A DNA stretch of 36,832 bases from Planctomycetota bacterium (GCA_024277285.1 JAJRVM010000246.1:1-36832), one strand, 5' to 3'. Shown: positions 24,501 to 32,996, counted from the first letter of the stretch. The notes: generated from the sequence alone by a model not told the origin. Numbers and translations are program-made.

Positions 24501-25214
24501 CTAGCGAGCGTAATCAGCTTCTAGCGAATAGTAGCCACCATCAAGCCCGCCGGCTACCTTCTTTAAACGAAAAGAAACACTGAACGTTCCGGCCAGCTTG
24601 CGTTTGAGCTGAGAATAGTAGAGGCCGTGTTTACCAGTCACGGTCACTTCGACCATATCCGAAAGAGCGGGCTGGCCACCGAAGCAGCAAGTGCCCATAT
24701 CGGGGACCAGAATGAACTTGCGGATTTCGCCCATGTCCGCAACGCCCGGATGGATATAACCTTTGACGAACACACGTTTGCCATCCAACTCGACCGGCAG
24801 ATTGATGGGGCCGCGCACCAGCGCTGCATCGTCATGGGGCTGCAAGTCTTCAAACGTGATGCGTTGATAGCCCTCAGGTACTTCGGTCACGTAAATGTAC
24901 GTGTGCATGGCGGAACCGCCGATCAGCAGGACCATCCCGCCGACAATCCCCAACAGCGCGGAGGTCTTGCCGGTCAACTCGTCGGGGTACCGCCGCAGAT
25001 TGCGCAGACCGATGAATCCTAGAATCACGGCCCCTGACGCGACTACCAACAGGGCCGGGAAAAGGAGGCCGGTCAGCGAAAAGATGGCCAACAGCAGCGA
25101 GAATACGGCCGCCTTACTGACCGATTTATACGGTTGATAAAGGTCTTCATCCGCCTCGTACGACGCGTCCACGTCCTCGTATTCTTCTTCGTGCAGTTCC
25201 ACTTCAGTTGTCAT
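24501..25214 (-). CDS. Membrane-anchored DUF3299-like protein with a DUF4190-type N-terminus
   Basis: A 237-residue protein. Residues 1-30 are acidic and cytoplasmic. KAVFSLLLAIFSLTGLLFPA and the following helices to about residue 110 form a three-helix unit with GFIGLRNLRRYPDELTGK, as in DUF4190 proteins. Residues 117-237 are the extracytoplasmic DUF3299-like domain: YQRITFEDLQPHD, LDGKRVFVKGYIHPG, FILVPDMGTCCFGGQPA, and MVEVTVTG. The CCFG turn corresponds to a segment of the downstream lipoprotein with a single Cys, so two cysteines are extra here. It heads the probable two-gene operon. Function is unknown; the pair may bind a metal or a protein at the envelope. Confidence 0.7.
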   Translation of the reverse strand: MTTEVELHEEEYEDVDASYEADEDLYQPYKSVSKAAVFSLLLAIFSLTGLLFPALLVVASGAVILGFIGLRNLRRYPDELTGKTSALLGIVGGMVLLIGGSAMHTYIYVTEVPEGYQRITFEDLQPHDDAALVRGPINLPVELDGKRVFVKGYIHPGVADMGEIRKFILVPDMGTCCFGGQPALSDMVEVTVTGKHGLYYSQLKRKLAGTFSVSFRLKKVAGGLDGGYYSLEADYAR

Positions 25215-25762
25215 GGTCAGGCCATTTTCAAGTTCGTTCGAGTCGATTCAATCGGCAGTACAACAATACGTAACGGAACAGGTGTCGTGAACCCACAACC
25301 GAGGGTTTCCCCGAGTCGTGGCTGCAGCCGTTTGCCAAACAGCGTTCACTGCCAAACAGCGTTCATCAGGACAAGAGGCTCATCGGCGCAAGGGACTCAT
25401 CGGGATAATAGACTCACCAGCCTGCGCGGCAAGCCGACGAATCGTGACGGGCGCGTCCCACCCCACATCCCGGTCGTTGGCACCCTCGGAGTTCGCCGCC
25501 GCCATAGGGTTGCTCACACTGCCTTTACGCGTGGTCCCCGGTTCCGGTTCGGGTGGTGGACACTACCGGGCGATAAGTTGGGACCTCACGCCCAGGAGCC
25601 GCTCGGATTTGTCGCTATACCACCCATGCATCTGTGCCACCCATGAAATTGAGGGCGTTCAGTCACTCAAACAACAACTCCCGAACTAAAAAACTCAAAA
25701 ACGCCCGAAATCGTTGCTCGGCGACTCAGTGCTGCGACAGCCCCCACCACAGAAGGGAGTGG
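25215..25762. other. Gene-free gap
   Basis: The only structure seen is a direct repeat, GCCAAACAGCGTTCA, occurring twice 18 bases apart near 25332-25364. There is no RNA gene, family repeat or coding remnant that I can support. Confidence 0.4.
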
Positions 25763-26992
25763 CTATTTGGCATCGTTCTGCCGTGTTGGAAAGAAAGTCA
25801 TCGCCCGTTTCACCGTTTCGGGGTCAATCTCCTTGAATTCCGCGAGTGCTTTTTGAGCTTCGGGGAGCGGGCAGGCACGGACATAGTTGATAATGGGCAT
25901 GCGTACCCAGGTCGTTTTGCTATCTGCTTTCTTGAACAGTGCGACCAGTCGGTCCAGTTGGGACCAATCTTCCCACCGTGCCAGATCGGAAATGATCAAA
26001 TCCGCCATTTGCGGGTAGTCGAGCAAGTAGCCAAAAGCTTGCAACACGCGCTTTCGCGGTATCATGTCCCCTTCGGAACCATGAAAACGCAGTGCCATGA
26101 TCGCGGCATACACATCGGCATAATTGCCGCTGAAATTGTCATCTCGCCTCTTCAAGAACAAATCCTCGACCAACGCGACCCCCTCGGGCCCACGCAGAGC
26201 CAAATAGCAAGCGATCAACGCATCCAGCCCGGATTTGGATTGCGGATCGGTCGCGCGCATCCGTTTTTCCAACACCGGCAGGTCATCCTCGCCGCCACAC
26301 ACTCCCAGCATGGTCAGGTACAACCGGCGATGGCTCGCGGGGATCTTGGGATCTTCGATCCACTTGATCAGCTGATCGTGGTCCATCTTCGATTTGAATT
26401 GCTTGATGGCCGAGTAGGGTGTGCGCGCGAATTCGTCGTATGCATCCTGCGCCAACATAGGGTCCGCATCTTGCAAATACTGCTGGAAAAATGCCAGCCG
26501 GTCGGGCCCCTCCTTGGGCAGAGCGACCAGTGTCGTCAAGTAATCGTGTTGGCGCGCGTTGAGCCGCATTGGGGCCGACCAGTTGATTGTCTTGGCCTTG
26601 GTGGTCTTGGTACCCATCACGAGGAATAGGTCACCGGCTTTCGCATCGCCGAAGAAGGAGGTCGAAAACGACTGGTTCGACGCCAGCAGGTCCTTGCCTT
26701 TGAGGATTGAGTCGACAGTGAATGTCGCAATTGACGACTGCGGAGCTCCCTTGAGGGCAAGGGATCTATCCGAAGCGGGCTCGTCAAGCAGGGGCGCGGG
26801 CGCCAACGGTTTTGCCAAACGCGCGATGATCACCACGTCCATCGTGGCGATGTCCTCGCTGAACGTGTTGCTAACCGCCGTGCAAAACGGACAGCCCTTG
26901 GCGCTGGGCCTCAGCACCGGCACACTCAGGACCAGCAGTACAGCAAGCGTCACTCGCAACGCTCGTCTCGCCAAGTGTCGGTCTCTTATCAT
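25763..26992 (-). CDS. Exported planctomycete protein with an N-terminal CxxC and HEAT-like helices
   Basis: A 409-residue protein from ATG 26992, chosen because it opens a signal peptide (RRALRVTLAVLLVLSVPVL) and has a GGGACGAG stretch upstream; a longer frame to 27088 lacks these. Directly after cleavage comes GCPFCTAV (Cys34 and Cys37). A beta-rich domain follows (DVVIIARL, ATFTVDSILKG, AGDLFLVMGTK), and from about residue 170 repeated helix pairs resemble HEAT or armadillo units. I do not know a named family; proteins with this CPFC start recur in planctomycetes. The CxxC could bind metal or form a disulfide. Its neighbours on the same strand are too far away for an operon. Confidence 0.65.
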   Translation of the reverse strand: MIRDRHLARRALRVTLAVLLVLSVPVLRPSAKGCPFCTAVSNTFSEDIATMDVVIIARLAKPLAPAPLLDEPASDRSLALKGAPQSSIATFTVDSILKGKDLLASNQSFSTSFFGDAKAGDLFLVMGTKTTKAKTINWSAPMRLNARQHDYLTTLVALPKEGPDRLAFFQQYLQDADPMLAQDAYDEFARTPYSAIKQFKSKMDHDQLIKWIEDPKIPASHRRLYLTMLGVCGGEDDLPVLEKRMRATDPQSKSGLDALIACYLALRGPEGVALVEDLFLKRRDDNFSGNYADVYAAIMALRFHGSEGDMIPRKRVLQAFGYLLDYPQMADLIISDLARWEDWSQLDRLVALFKKADSKTTWVRMPIINYVRACPLPEAQKALAEFKEIDPETVKRAMTFFPTRQNDAK

Positions 26993-27310
26993 CAGATTCT
27001 CGTCCCTTTTCCGCAAAACGCGATAACATGCAATGCGATAATCGATGCCAAGCATCCTGAACCCTGCAACCTGAATCCTGGCTGGCAAACTCGGTCGCGT
27101 CCCAACGCGAAATGACGTCCTTTGACACGTGCGTCGGAAGAGTCCTCGCCGGAAGCTAGCGCGAGTCGTCCGGGCTGGGGGTGAGAACCTGCCAGCGATC
27201 GGCAGGGGCGACGTCGCGTATTTGGCCCAGTTATTTCACGCGGCGATTCCGCCCAGCCGAGGGACAACTCGCACCGTGCAGGCAGATATTGCAGCCGGTC
27301 TAAACTATTA

Positions 27311-27500
27311 TAACAGTTTACCCAAATGAAGTTGCACGTGCATTGAGGTTTGGTTGGCTGTGGATCGACCCCCACCGCCGAAGGCGGTGGGGGAGAGGGG
27401 TGGGGTATTGGGATCTCGGCGTCTTAGCTGGCGAAACTCGTTCACCTACGGGGCAAGCCCGTAGGCGTCCCTGACTGATTCCCCAACGGCACAAGGCCGT
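27311..27500 (+). repeat. MITE-like element, copy 6
   Basis: The left end TAACAGTTTACCCAAATGAA is followed by TGCATTGAGGTTTGGTTGGC, the perfect hairpin CCCCCACCGCCGAAGGCGGT, CGTCTTAGCTGGCGAAACTC and the hairpin CCTACGGGGCAAGCCCGTAG. The right part diverges into another hairpin near CCCCAACGGCACAAGGCCGT. It ends 40 bases before the stop of the Cys-rich gene. 26993-27310 holds no other recognisable feature. Confidence 0.75.
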
Positions 27501-27539
27501 TTGGGGGCTGGCGTTTACGTCCAAAGTGGCGATACCGAT

Positions 27540-28151
27540 TCAACGGCCGCTGAGCGAGCGTCTGGCGACGGCAACGGCAGGGGGTGAGGGAGGATTGAGT
27601 GGTTTAGCCGGGCGTGCCGGTATGAAATCACGTGCCGGCAGCGGTCGCTGCGTGATCTTTACAGGTTGTTCCACGCCCATGCGCGAAGCTGGAGGCAGAT
27701 CGTCGCAAGTACGTGTCGCACCGACACGCGCGTCATCGCAACAATCGCCGCCAACACAACCTGAGTTGCCGGCCGGTGTCCACGTGTATTTACACACAGG
27801 ACACTTGTACGATCTCTTTTTGAGCTTCTTGACCGTCTTCACACGTGCACCGTTGTTAACGCTCGAGCACGCTTCACAACCACCGTCACACGAGTCGCAG
27901 CCACCATGGGATTGCCGATCGGCCTTCCACTTCTGCCACGGAAAAACAACGCGCGGGATACAAATCTCTACGCACTCGACTTCATAACACGCCTTGTCCT
28001 CCTTGACGCGCTCGACTTTCAGCGTGCAGCAGGTGTTGCATTTCGGACAGAATACGTCCGAACGCCCATGGTGATGCAGGCCAGCTTGGGCGCAAACACC
28101 AAGGCCAAGTATTGCGGTGCATGACACGAGTGAAAGAAGGAAACGGTACAT
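27540..28151 (-). CDS. Exported cysteine-rich protein
   Basis: A 203-residue protein from ATG 28151, with GGAG ten bases upstream and a signal peptide (FLLSLVSCTAILGLGVCAQA). The mature part holds many cysteines in clusters: FCPKCNTCC (34-42), CYEVECVEIC (55-64), CDSCDGGCEAC (85-95), YKCPVCKYTW (116-124) and CVGGDCCDD (132-140). The C-terminal 60 residues are Pro/Arg rich and look disordered. The pattern suggests metal binding or a disulfide-rich fold. I know no named family, though similar proteins occur in planctomycetes. It lies 78 bases downstream of the porin gene on the same strand and is probably co-transcribed with it. Confidence 0.65.
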   Translation of the reverse strand: MYRFLLSLVSCTAILGLGVCAQAGLHHHGRSDVFCPKCNTCCTLKVERVKEDKACYEVECVEICIPRVVFPWQKWKADRQSHGGCDSCDGGCEACSSVNNGARVKTVKKLKKRSYKCPVCKYTWTPAGNSGCVGGDCCDDARVGATRTCDDLPPASRMGVEQPVKITQRPLPARDFIPARPAKPLNPPSPPAVAVARRSLSGR

Positions 28152-28229
28152 CGCGTATGTTCTCCGTAATGACGTTTTTGCGGCGGGAGCGGGAGCTGGC
28201 GGTGCAGGCTGCACATCGGATGGAACGGA

Positions 28230-29669
28230 TCAAAAATCGACCATAAAGCGAGCGCCGAAGATGTCGTAGTCACCGCTGGTGGCAACTCCGACCGGCAGGG
28301 CGTTGCCGCCGGTTGTTGCCGGATCACGGTCTTCAATCCGCCCGTGGATATAGTTGAATTGCATGCGGCTGTGCGGAGTCCACCACCAGTTCAAGCCAAT
28401 CGTGAGGCTCTTTCCGACGCCGCCCAAGATGTCTTGATCGCTAAAGTCGCCGTACGAATACCGCGCGGCCACTTGCCAAGCTCCCCATCCATGCCCAACA
28501 CCGCCGCGGCAGCGATCAACCAGGAAGAAATTCTCGAACGGTTTCACGCGGCCGATGGTCCCGCTCTTGCGTACCCACGGTGTATGTTCGCCGGTCAGAA
28601 AGTAAGCGGCGTAGACATAGTACCCGCCAAAACCGAGGTCGGACGCGGCGGTTCGCTCGACGTTGCTGTACTGGTATTCACTGACGATCTGCAGCGCACC
28701 CACATTCACGACGCCTTCCAGACCAATCAACTGGTAGCGGTTCAAACCGGCGATCGTACCGGTATCGAGCCAACGTTGGTCGGAACGCGATTCGGGCCGA
28801 GTGCGAAAACGGCCGGTCGGTCCGCCACCGGGAAAAGACAAAGCTCCCGACACTGCCCAGTGTGCGTATCCACGACCGCCCGATACCTCGTCGTACCAGA
28901 TTGTGTTAGCAAGTCGACCGGCCAACTCGGCTTGGTAATTGTCGGTACGCTGGCTGCCAACCAGGGCGATGTCATTCATCAAGTAGCCGCCCCAACGCCA
29001 GTTCCAGGCCTGGTTGTCAGAAAGCCCATACGAGGCGAAGCCCACACGGCGCGAGTCCGGGGCATACGCCTCCACATGAAACGGACGCTCCAAAAATACG
29101 TTGTATCGGCTACTGTTCAGGGCATCCAAGCCGTAAGGCCGTTTTTGGTTACCCAACAGCACCGTGTGCAACCAAGGAACATCTTTCCACCCAAAGTACG
29201 CGTCTTTGAAAGCAAGCTTGTGCGGGGCGGCAAAATCCAACTCGATCTTGTAGAGCATCGTGTCATAGATGTCACCTTGGAGTCCCAAACGCAGCCGGCG
29301 AAAGCCCATCGCGTCTGAGGGCTGCTGTAACGGGTCGCCAGTCTCCAGATAGTTCACCAGCGCCGACTCGTCCGGAAAAGCCCAATAGTCGTAATGGATA
29401 CGCCCCGTCCACTTCTGCGTGACCGGCTTCTTCTTGGACTTGGAAGATGACTCCAGCTGCTCGAGCCGAGCACCCTGTTGCTCGACCAGCTTCTGCAATT
29501 CGGCCATGCTCATGGCGCTGTCCGTTTGCGTCATGGCGACCGGCATTACACCATATTGCGTCACACCGTCTTGTATCTCCGACATGCCTTCTTGTGCCGC
29601 AGCGTGAGCGACGATCCCTAGCAGCAGGTATGATACCCACAGCCCCCGCAATACGTGATCCATGCGCAT
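28230..29669 (-). CDS. Outer-membrane porin of the Porin_O_P (phosphate-selective) family
   Basis: A 479-residue protein from ATG 29669 (AAGGAA nine bases upstream; a second ATG lies two codons later). It has a signal peptide ending AHAAA, then a short coiled coil (MAELQKLVEQQGARLEQLES) typical of this porin family. A beta-barrel follows: GRIHYDYWAFP, FRRLRLGLQGDIYDTMLYKI, KDAYFGWKD, GNQKRPYGLDALNSSRYNVF and the terminal strand IFGARFMVDF ending in Phe, as outer-membrane assembly requires. Relatives form channels for phosphate or polyphosphate, and others are general anion pores; selectivity here is unknown. It supports a didermic envelope. The Cys-rich gene follows. Confidence 0.85.
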   Translation of the reverse strand: MRMDHVLRGLWVSYLLLGIVAHAAAQEGMSEIQDGVTQYGVMPVAMTQTDSAMSMAELQKLVEQQGARLEQLESSSKSKKKPVTQKWTGRIHYDYWAFPDESALVNYLETGDPLQQPSDAMGFRRLRLGLQGDIYDTMLYKIELDFAAPHKLAFKDAYFGWKDVPWLHTVLLGNQKRPYGLDALNSSRYNVFLERPFHVEAYAPDSRRVGFASYGLSDNQAWNWRWGGYLMNDIALVGSQRTDNYQAELAGRLANTIWYDEVSGGRGYAHWAVSGALSFPGGGPTGRFRTRPESRSDQRWLDTGTIAGLNRYQLIGLEGVVNVGALQIVSEYQYSNVERTAASDLGFGGYYVYAAYFLTGEHTPWVRKSGTIGRVKPFENFFLVDRCRGGVGHGWGAWQVAARYSYGDFSDQDILGGVGKSLTIGLNWWWTPHSRMQFNYIHGRIEDRDPATTGGNALPVGVATSGDYDIFGARFMVDF

Positions 29670-30139
29670 TTGAGCCGGTTCCTTGCTTGCAATCAGAAGA
29701 GTCTCGCAAATCGTGTCGTTGCGATCGTGATAATCGGAACAACTGATCTTGTTGTCGGCATCGACAAAACCGACCTTTCCGGAAAAACCGATATCCGCAG
29801 GAGACACACACGTCACCGCCGACACAACCCGCACAAACATCCCAAACCACCACCAAATAGAGGCACTCGGTTGGCATGCCAAGAAAAAGACTCATTCTGC
29901 GGCCGTTCCGCTAGTGGTTGACACGACGTTTCTTGTTCCGAATTGATGATAGCTGTGTTCGAGCACAGGCAGACCGTTACCTCGTCACCACGTAATCCAC
30001 CAAACGATTTTCTTTGCCCATAATCTTCGTTGCCCTTGAACAAAGCGGCTGCGCGTCGCACACCGGATCGCAATCCGCTACAATCAGTTTGAACGGCTGT
30101 TTCAGACCCACTATCGTTCAGACCGACCATCGAGGACTC
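29670..30139. other. Divergent intergenic region with a GGGCAAAGAA-type repeat
   Basis: Promoters for the porin (leftward) and the DUF302 gene (rightward) must lie here, though none can be named with confidence. At 30008-30036, TTTTCTTTGCCCATAATCTT followed by CGTTGCCC is the third copy of the repeat seen at 47-150. Confidence 0.5.
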
Positions 30140-30526
30140 ATGATGCTGTACGAAAAAGAAACCACGGGAACGGTGGACGACGTTGTTGCGAGAATCGAAA
30201 AAGCGGCTGCGGAAAACAAGTTCGGTGTTCTCGGCATCCATGATCTCAAGCAGAAAATGAATTCCAAGGGCGTCGATTTTGTCCGCGAGTGCCGCGTGAT
30301 GGAAGTGTGCAACCCGGTCAAGGCCAAGGCCGTGCTCGAAACCGACATGGCGATTTCCAACGCCCTGCCCTGCCGCATCGCGGTGTACGAAGAAGGTGAC
30401 AAGATCAAGGTCTCGACACTCAAACCAACTCAGTTACTTGGTCTGTTTGGTCGGCCCACGCTCGAGCCGATCGCGCAAGAAGTGGAAGACGCAATGCTTC
30501 GCATCATCGATAGCGCATGCGAGTAG
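30140..30526 (+). CDS. DUF302 (TT1751-like) protein
   Basis: A 128-residue protein. The start at 30140 (or 30143) is set by GAGGA three to six bases upstream; a longer frame to 30014 runs through repeat sequence. TTGTVDDVVARIEKAAAENK, FGVLGIHDLKQKM, RECRVMEVCNP, ALPCRIAVYEEGDKI and the C-terminal EVEDAMLRIID match DUF302, a small alpha/beta domain that dimerises and binds ligands in known structures. VCNP and LPCRI supply the conserved Cys residues. The function in cells is unknown; proximity to redox or heavy-metal genes is common elsewhere but not seen here. It is monocistronic, with a strong terminator at its stop codon. Confidence 0.8.
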   Translation: MMLYEKETTGTVDDVVARIEKAAAENKFGVLGIHDLKQKMNSKGVDFVRECRVMEVCNPVKAKAVLETDMAISNALPCRIAVYEEGDKIKVSTLKPTQLLGLFGRPTLEPIAQEVEDAMLRIIDSACE

Positions 30527-30563
30527 CTCTTGCCGGGGCCAAGCCCGGCGGAGAGCCTTTCTC
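30526..30563 (+). terminator. Intrinsic terminator after the DUF302 gene
   Basis: GCTCT/AGAGC and GCCGGG/CCCGGC stack into an 11-bp stem with a small internal bulge and a six-base loop, followed by CTTTCTC. It begins at the last base of the stop codon. Confidence 0.6.
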
Positions 30564-30564
30564 A

Positions 30565-30634
30565 TTAGCGTTTATCTGCGTTCATCTGCAGTCCCCCTCT
30601 TGAAGCCGCTGTCCTCGTTTCCGTGAACGGTTGC
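30565..30634 (+). repeat. GTGAACGG-type repeat, copy C
   Basis: TTAGCGTTTATCTGCGTTCA with TCTGCAGTCCC, then CCTCGTTTCCGTGAACGGTT. This is the clearest copy of the two-part family. Confidence 0.6.
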
Positions 30635-30779
30635 ACAATACGGACTGCGGTTTGACTTCCCTCGGCACAATGGCTAGAACCGGGAAATAGACTTTCTGGT
30701 TTCAGCGATCTAGTTTCAGCAGTCAATGGCATGCCACCATGGCACTTGCCAGCAGCACCAACATTCGAGAGGACCGATC

Positions 30780-32030
30780 ATGCGGCACACCACATCTCGT
30801 CGTGAGTTTTTGAAAACAGCTTCGGTCGGCGCTGCGGCGTTGAGCATGACGGCTTCCAGTTACGCCAAGGTGGCCGGCGCAAACGAGCGGATTTCGATCG
30901 GAGTCATCGGCTGCGGTGGGCGCGGACGCAACGCCCACATGAAAGGAGTCCAAGCCCACGCGAAAACGCAAAACATCGAGATCACAGCCGTGGCAGACCC
31001 TTGGCGCCAGCGGCGTGAACTGGCAGCTGATCTGTGTAAACAATGGTACGGACGTCCGGCGCGCATGGTCGTCTCCTACCGCGACCTGTTGGCCATGGAC
31101 AATCTTGACGCCGTAATGATCGCCTCATGCGATCACCAGCATACCACGCATCTCGAAGCAACGGTCAAGGCAGGCAAAGACGTCTACTGCGAAAAACCCT
31201 TGGCCATGAATCACGAAAAGCTGAAACGCGCGGTGGATGCCGTGAAAGCTTCTAACGTCGTCTGCCAGATCGGCACGCAGGTGCGCAGCTACCCGACCAG
31301 CACCGGCTGCAGACAACTGTACGAGAGCGGAGCGTTGGGCAAGATATCACGTATCGAACAGTCGCGTAACGGTACGAAACCGTACTGGTACAGCCGAGTG
31401 GTCGACGTGAATCCCAAAGATGTCGATTGGAAAGAGTTCCTGATGGACGCCCCGGCGCAACCGTTTCGCGCCGACAAGTTCGCCGGTTGGTACGGCTATC
31501 GCGAGTTTTCCGATGGGCCGGTCCCTGGCTTGGGCAGCCATTTCGTCGATCTGATCCACTACATCACCGGAGCCAAGTTCCCGGAGAGCGTCGTGGCGCA
31601 GAGTGGCACTTTCATATGGGATGACGACCACCACTTCACCTGCCCCGATCAAGTCCAAGCCACTTGGACGTACCCCGAGGGGTTCATGGTCAGCTTCACA
31701 ACTAACTTCGGCAACAGTTTCGGCAACCGAATCTGTTTCATGGGCGACCAAGGTACGCTACAACTGTCGCCATGGACCAAGCCGACCGTTTCGCGCGAAG
31801 GGGCTGGCAAGTCGAGTGCGTTGCCAAAAGAACCGGAGCTGGTTAAGCCAATCGACACGCCCGACCACTTCCTCAATTGGCTGCAATGCATCCGCACGCG
31901 TGACACCTGCCGAGCACCGATCGATGCCGGCTACCAACATGCCGTCGCCGTCATCATGGCCGTACGCGCCAGCGACACGGGCAAACGCATCACATACGAC
32001 GCCGATAAACGAGAAATGCGCGAAGGTTGA
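30780..32030 (+). CDS. Tat-exported Gfo/Idh/MocA-family oxidoreductase
   Basis: A 416-residue protein from ATG 30780, with GAGAGGA upstream. The N-terminus is a twin-arginine signal (SRREFLKTAS, then AALSMTASSYAKVA), so it folds with its cofactor in the cytoplasm before export. GVIGCGGRGR (41-50) is the NAD(P)-binding turn, and CEKPLAM (EKP at 138-140) is the family's conserved nicotinamide-site Lys motif. GLGSHFVDLIHYI supplies the His of the active-site region. Members oxidise, reduce or hydrolyse sugars and sugar derivatives, with tightly held NAD(P) in exported forms; the substrate is not readable. This type is highly expanded in planctomycetes. It is monocistronic. Confidence 0.9.
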   Translation: MRHTTSRREFLKTASVGAAALSMTASSYAKVAGANERISIGVIGCGGRGRNAHMKGVQAHAKTQNIEITAVADPWRQRRELAADLCKQWYGRPARMVVSYRDLLAMDNLDAVMIASCDHQHTTHLEATVKAGKDVYCEKPLAMNHEKLKRAVDAVKASNVVCQIGTQVRSYPTSTGCRQLYESGALGKISRIEQSRNGTKPYWYSRVVDVNPKDVDWKEFLMDAPAQPFRADKFAGWYGYREFSDGPVPGLGSHFVDLIHYITGAKFPESVVAQSGTFIWDDDHHFTCPDQVQATWTYPEGFMVSFTTNFGNSFGNRICFMGDQGTLQLSPWTKPTVSREGAGKSSALPKEPELVKPIDTPDHFLNWLQCIRTRDTCRAPIDAGYQHAVAVIMAVRASDTGKRITYDADKREMREG

Positions 32031-32063
32031 CGCAGCGTGGAACGACGCTCCGCGTCGTTCGCG
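32031..32063. repeat. ACGCAGTGTGG-type palindromic repeat, copy 3
   Basis: ACGCAGCGTGG followed by the palindrome AACGACGCTCCGCGTCGTT. It starts directly at the stop of the oxidoreductase gene. Confidence 0.65.
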
Positions 32064-32118
32064 CCGCACATCCGCCGCAGGAGCCGTTTCCCCAACCGGT
32101 CCAACGGGCCGGTGCTAT

Positions 32119-32198
32119 GGATTTAGCGTGTATCAGCGTCTATTAGCGGTCCCGCTCCTGGACATGCCGTTGGTTACCTCGTTTCCACGAACGGTTAT
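32119..32198 (+). repeat. GTGAACGG-type repeat, copy D
   Basis: TTTAGCGTGTATCAGCGTCT with ATTAGCGGTCCC, then CCTCGTTTCCACGAACGGTT. Nothing else is recognisable in 32199-32378. Confidence 0.55.
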
Positions 32199-32378
32199 CA
32201 GCCTAAGTTTGACGCGTCCGAACGTCTCCGACAGCTCGGCACCGGGTGTCCAATGAGCCACATGACTCATCGCGTCCCGCCTCGATCGACCTTCCAGACG
32301 AAGACTCCCCAAGGGCGTGCTTTAGCACCACTGAGACGACCGTTGCGCACCGCCACGTCGATCGTTCGTGTGCTGCCC

Positions 32379-32492
32379 CACGGCACGGAGTGCCGTGCCA
32401 CACTGTGTCATTTTGCTTTCACGGCACGGAGTGCCGTGCCACACTGCGTCATTTTGCTTTCACGGCACGGAGTGCCGTGCCACACTGCGTCG
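32379..32492 (-). repeat. Three tandem 41-bp units of the ACGCAGTGTGG-type palindrome
   Basis: CACGGCACGGAGTGCCGTG, a perfect palindrome around GGA, repeats at 32379, 32420 and 32461 with an exact 41-base period. Each is followed by CCACACTGYGTC and, in two units, ATTTTGCTTT. On the minus strand it has the same layout as copies 1-3, with GGCAC in place of GACGC in the stem. It lies just past the stop of the YaiI-like gene. Confidence 0.75.
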
Positions 32493-32504
32493 TACGACGC
32501 TAGA

Positions 32505-32954
32505 TTACTTCTGGGACGTTGCGAGGTAGCGATCGAGTTGATTGGCAAATGCCTGGCGGTCTTTGGCGTTAAAGTTCGCGGGGCCTCCGGTGATCTGCCC
32601 GCCCCCGCGCAGTTCATCCATCAAGTTGCGCACGGCAAGCCGCTCGCCAACGTTTTCGTGAGTGTAAAGCTCGCCACGTGGATCCAAGGCCTGAGCTCCC
32701 TTATCAACCACTGCGGCGGCCAACGGGATATCGGCCGTGATCACCAAGTCGCCGGATTGAACCAATTCGACGATCCGCCGATCGGCCACATCCATGCCAG
32801 CGGGGACCAACACGCTGTCGACAAACTCGCTGCCCGGCGTGCGCATCGGCTGATTCGCTACCAGCGTCACCTTGATCTCAGTACGTTGGGCCGCGCGAAA
32901 CAGCAGCTTCTTGATCTCACCCGGACACGCATCGGCATCCACCCAAATTTGCAT
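32505..32954 (-). CDS. YaiI/YqxD family protein (UPF0178)
   Basis: A 149-residue protein, full family length. [18 protein letters not shown] places the conserved Asp residues at 6 and 8, and [31 protein letters not shown] and [14 protein letters not shown] are diagnostic of this PIN-like family. The acidic cluster resembles PIN-domain nucleases, but an activity has not been established for the family as far as I know. The start lies 42 bases after the stop of the ArsC/Spx-like gene on the same strand, so they probably form an operon. Confidence 0.9.
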   Translation of the reverse strand: MQIWVDADACPGEIKKLLFRAAQRTEIKVTLVANQPMRTPGSEFVDSVLVPAGMDVADRRIVELVQSGDLVITADIPLAAAVVDKGAQALDPRGELYTHENVGERLAVRNLMDELRGGGQITGGPANFNAKDRQAFANQLDRYLATSQK

Positions 32955-32996
32955 CGCGCGCGTCCTCTGTCCCGTTTTCCCGGCGATCCGTCACGA

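Noticed and set aside
32379..32492. CRISPR-like appearance of three regular repeats.
   Set aside because: Each unit is a palindrome followed by nearly identical spacers, the period is exact with no variable spacers, and no cas genes are present.
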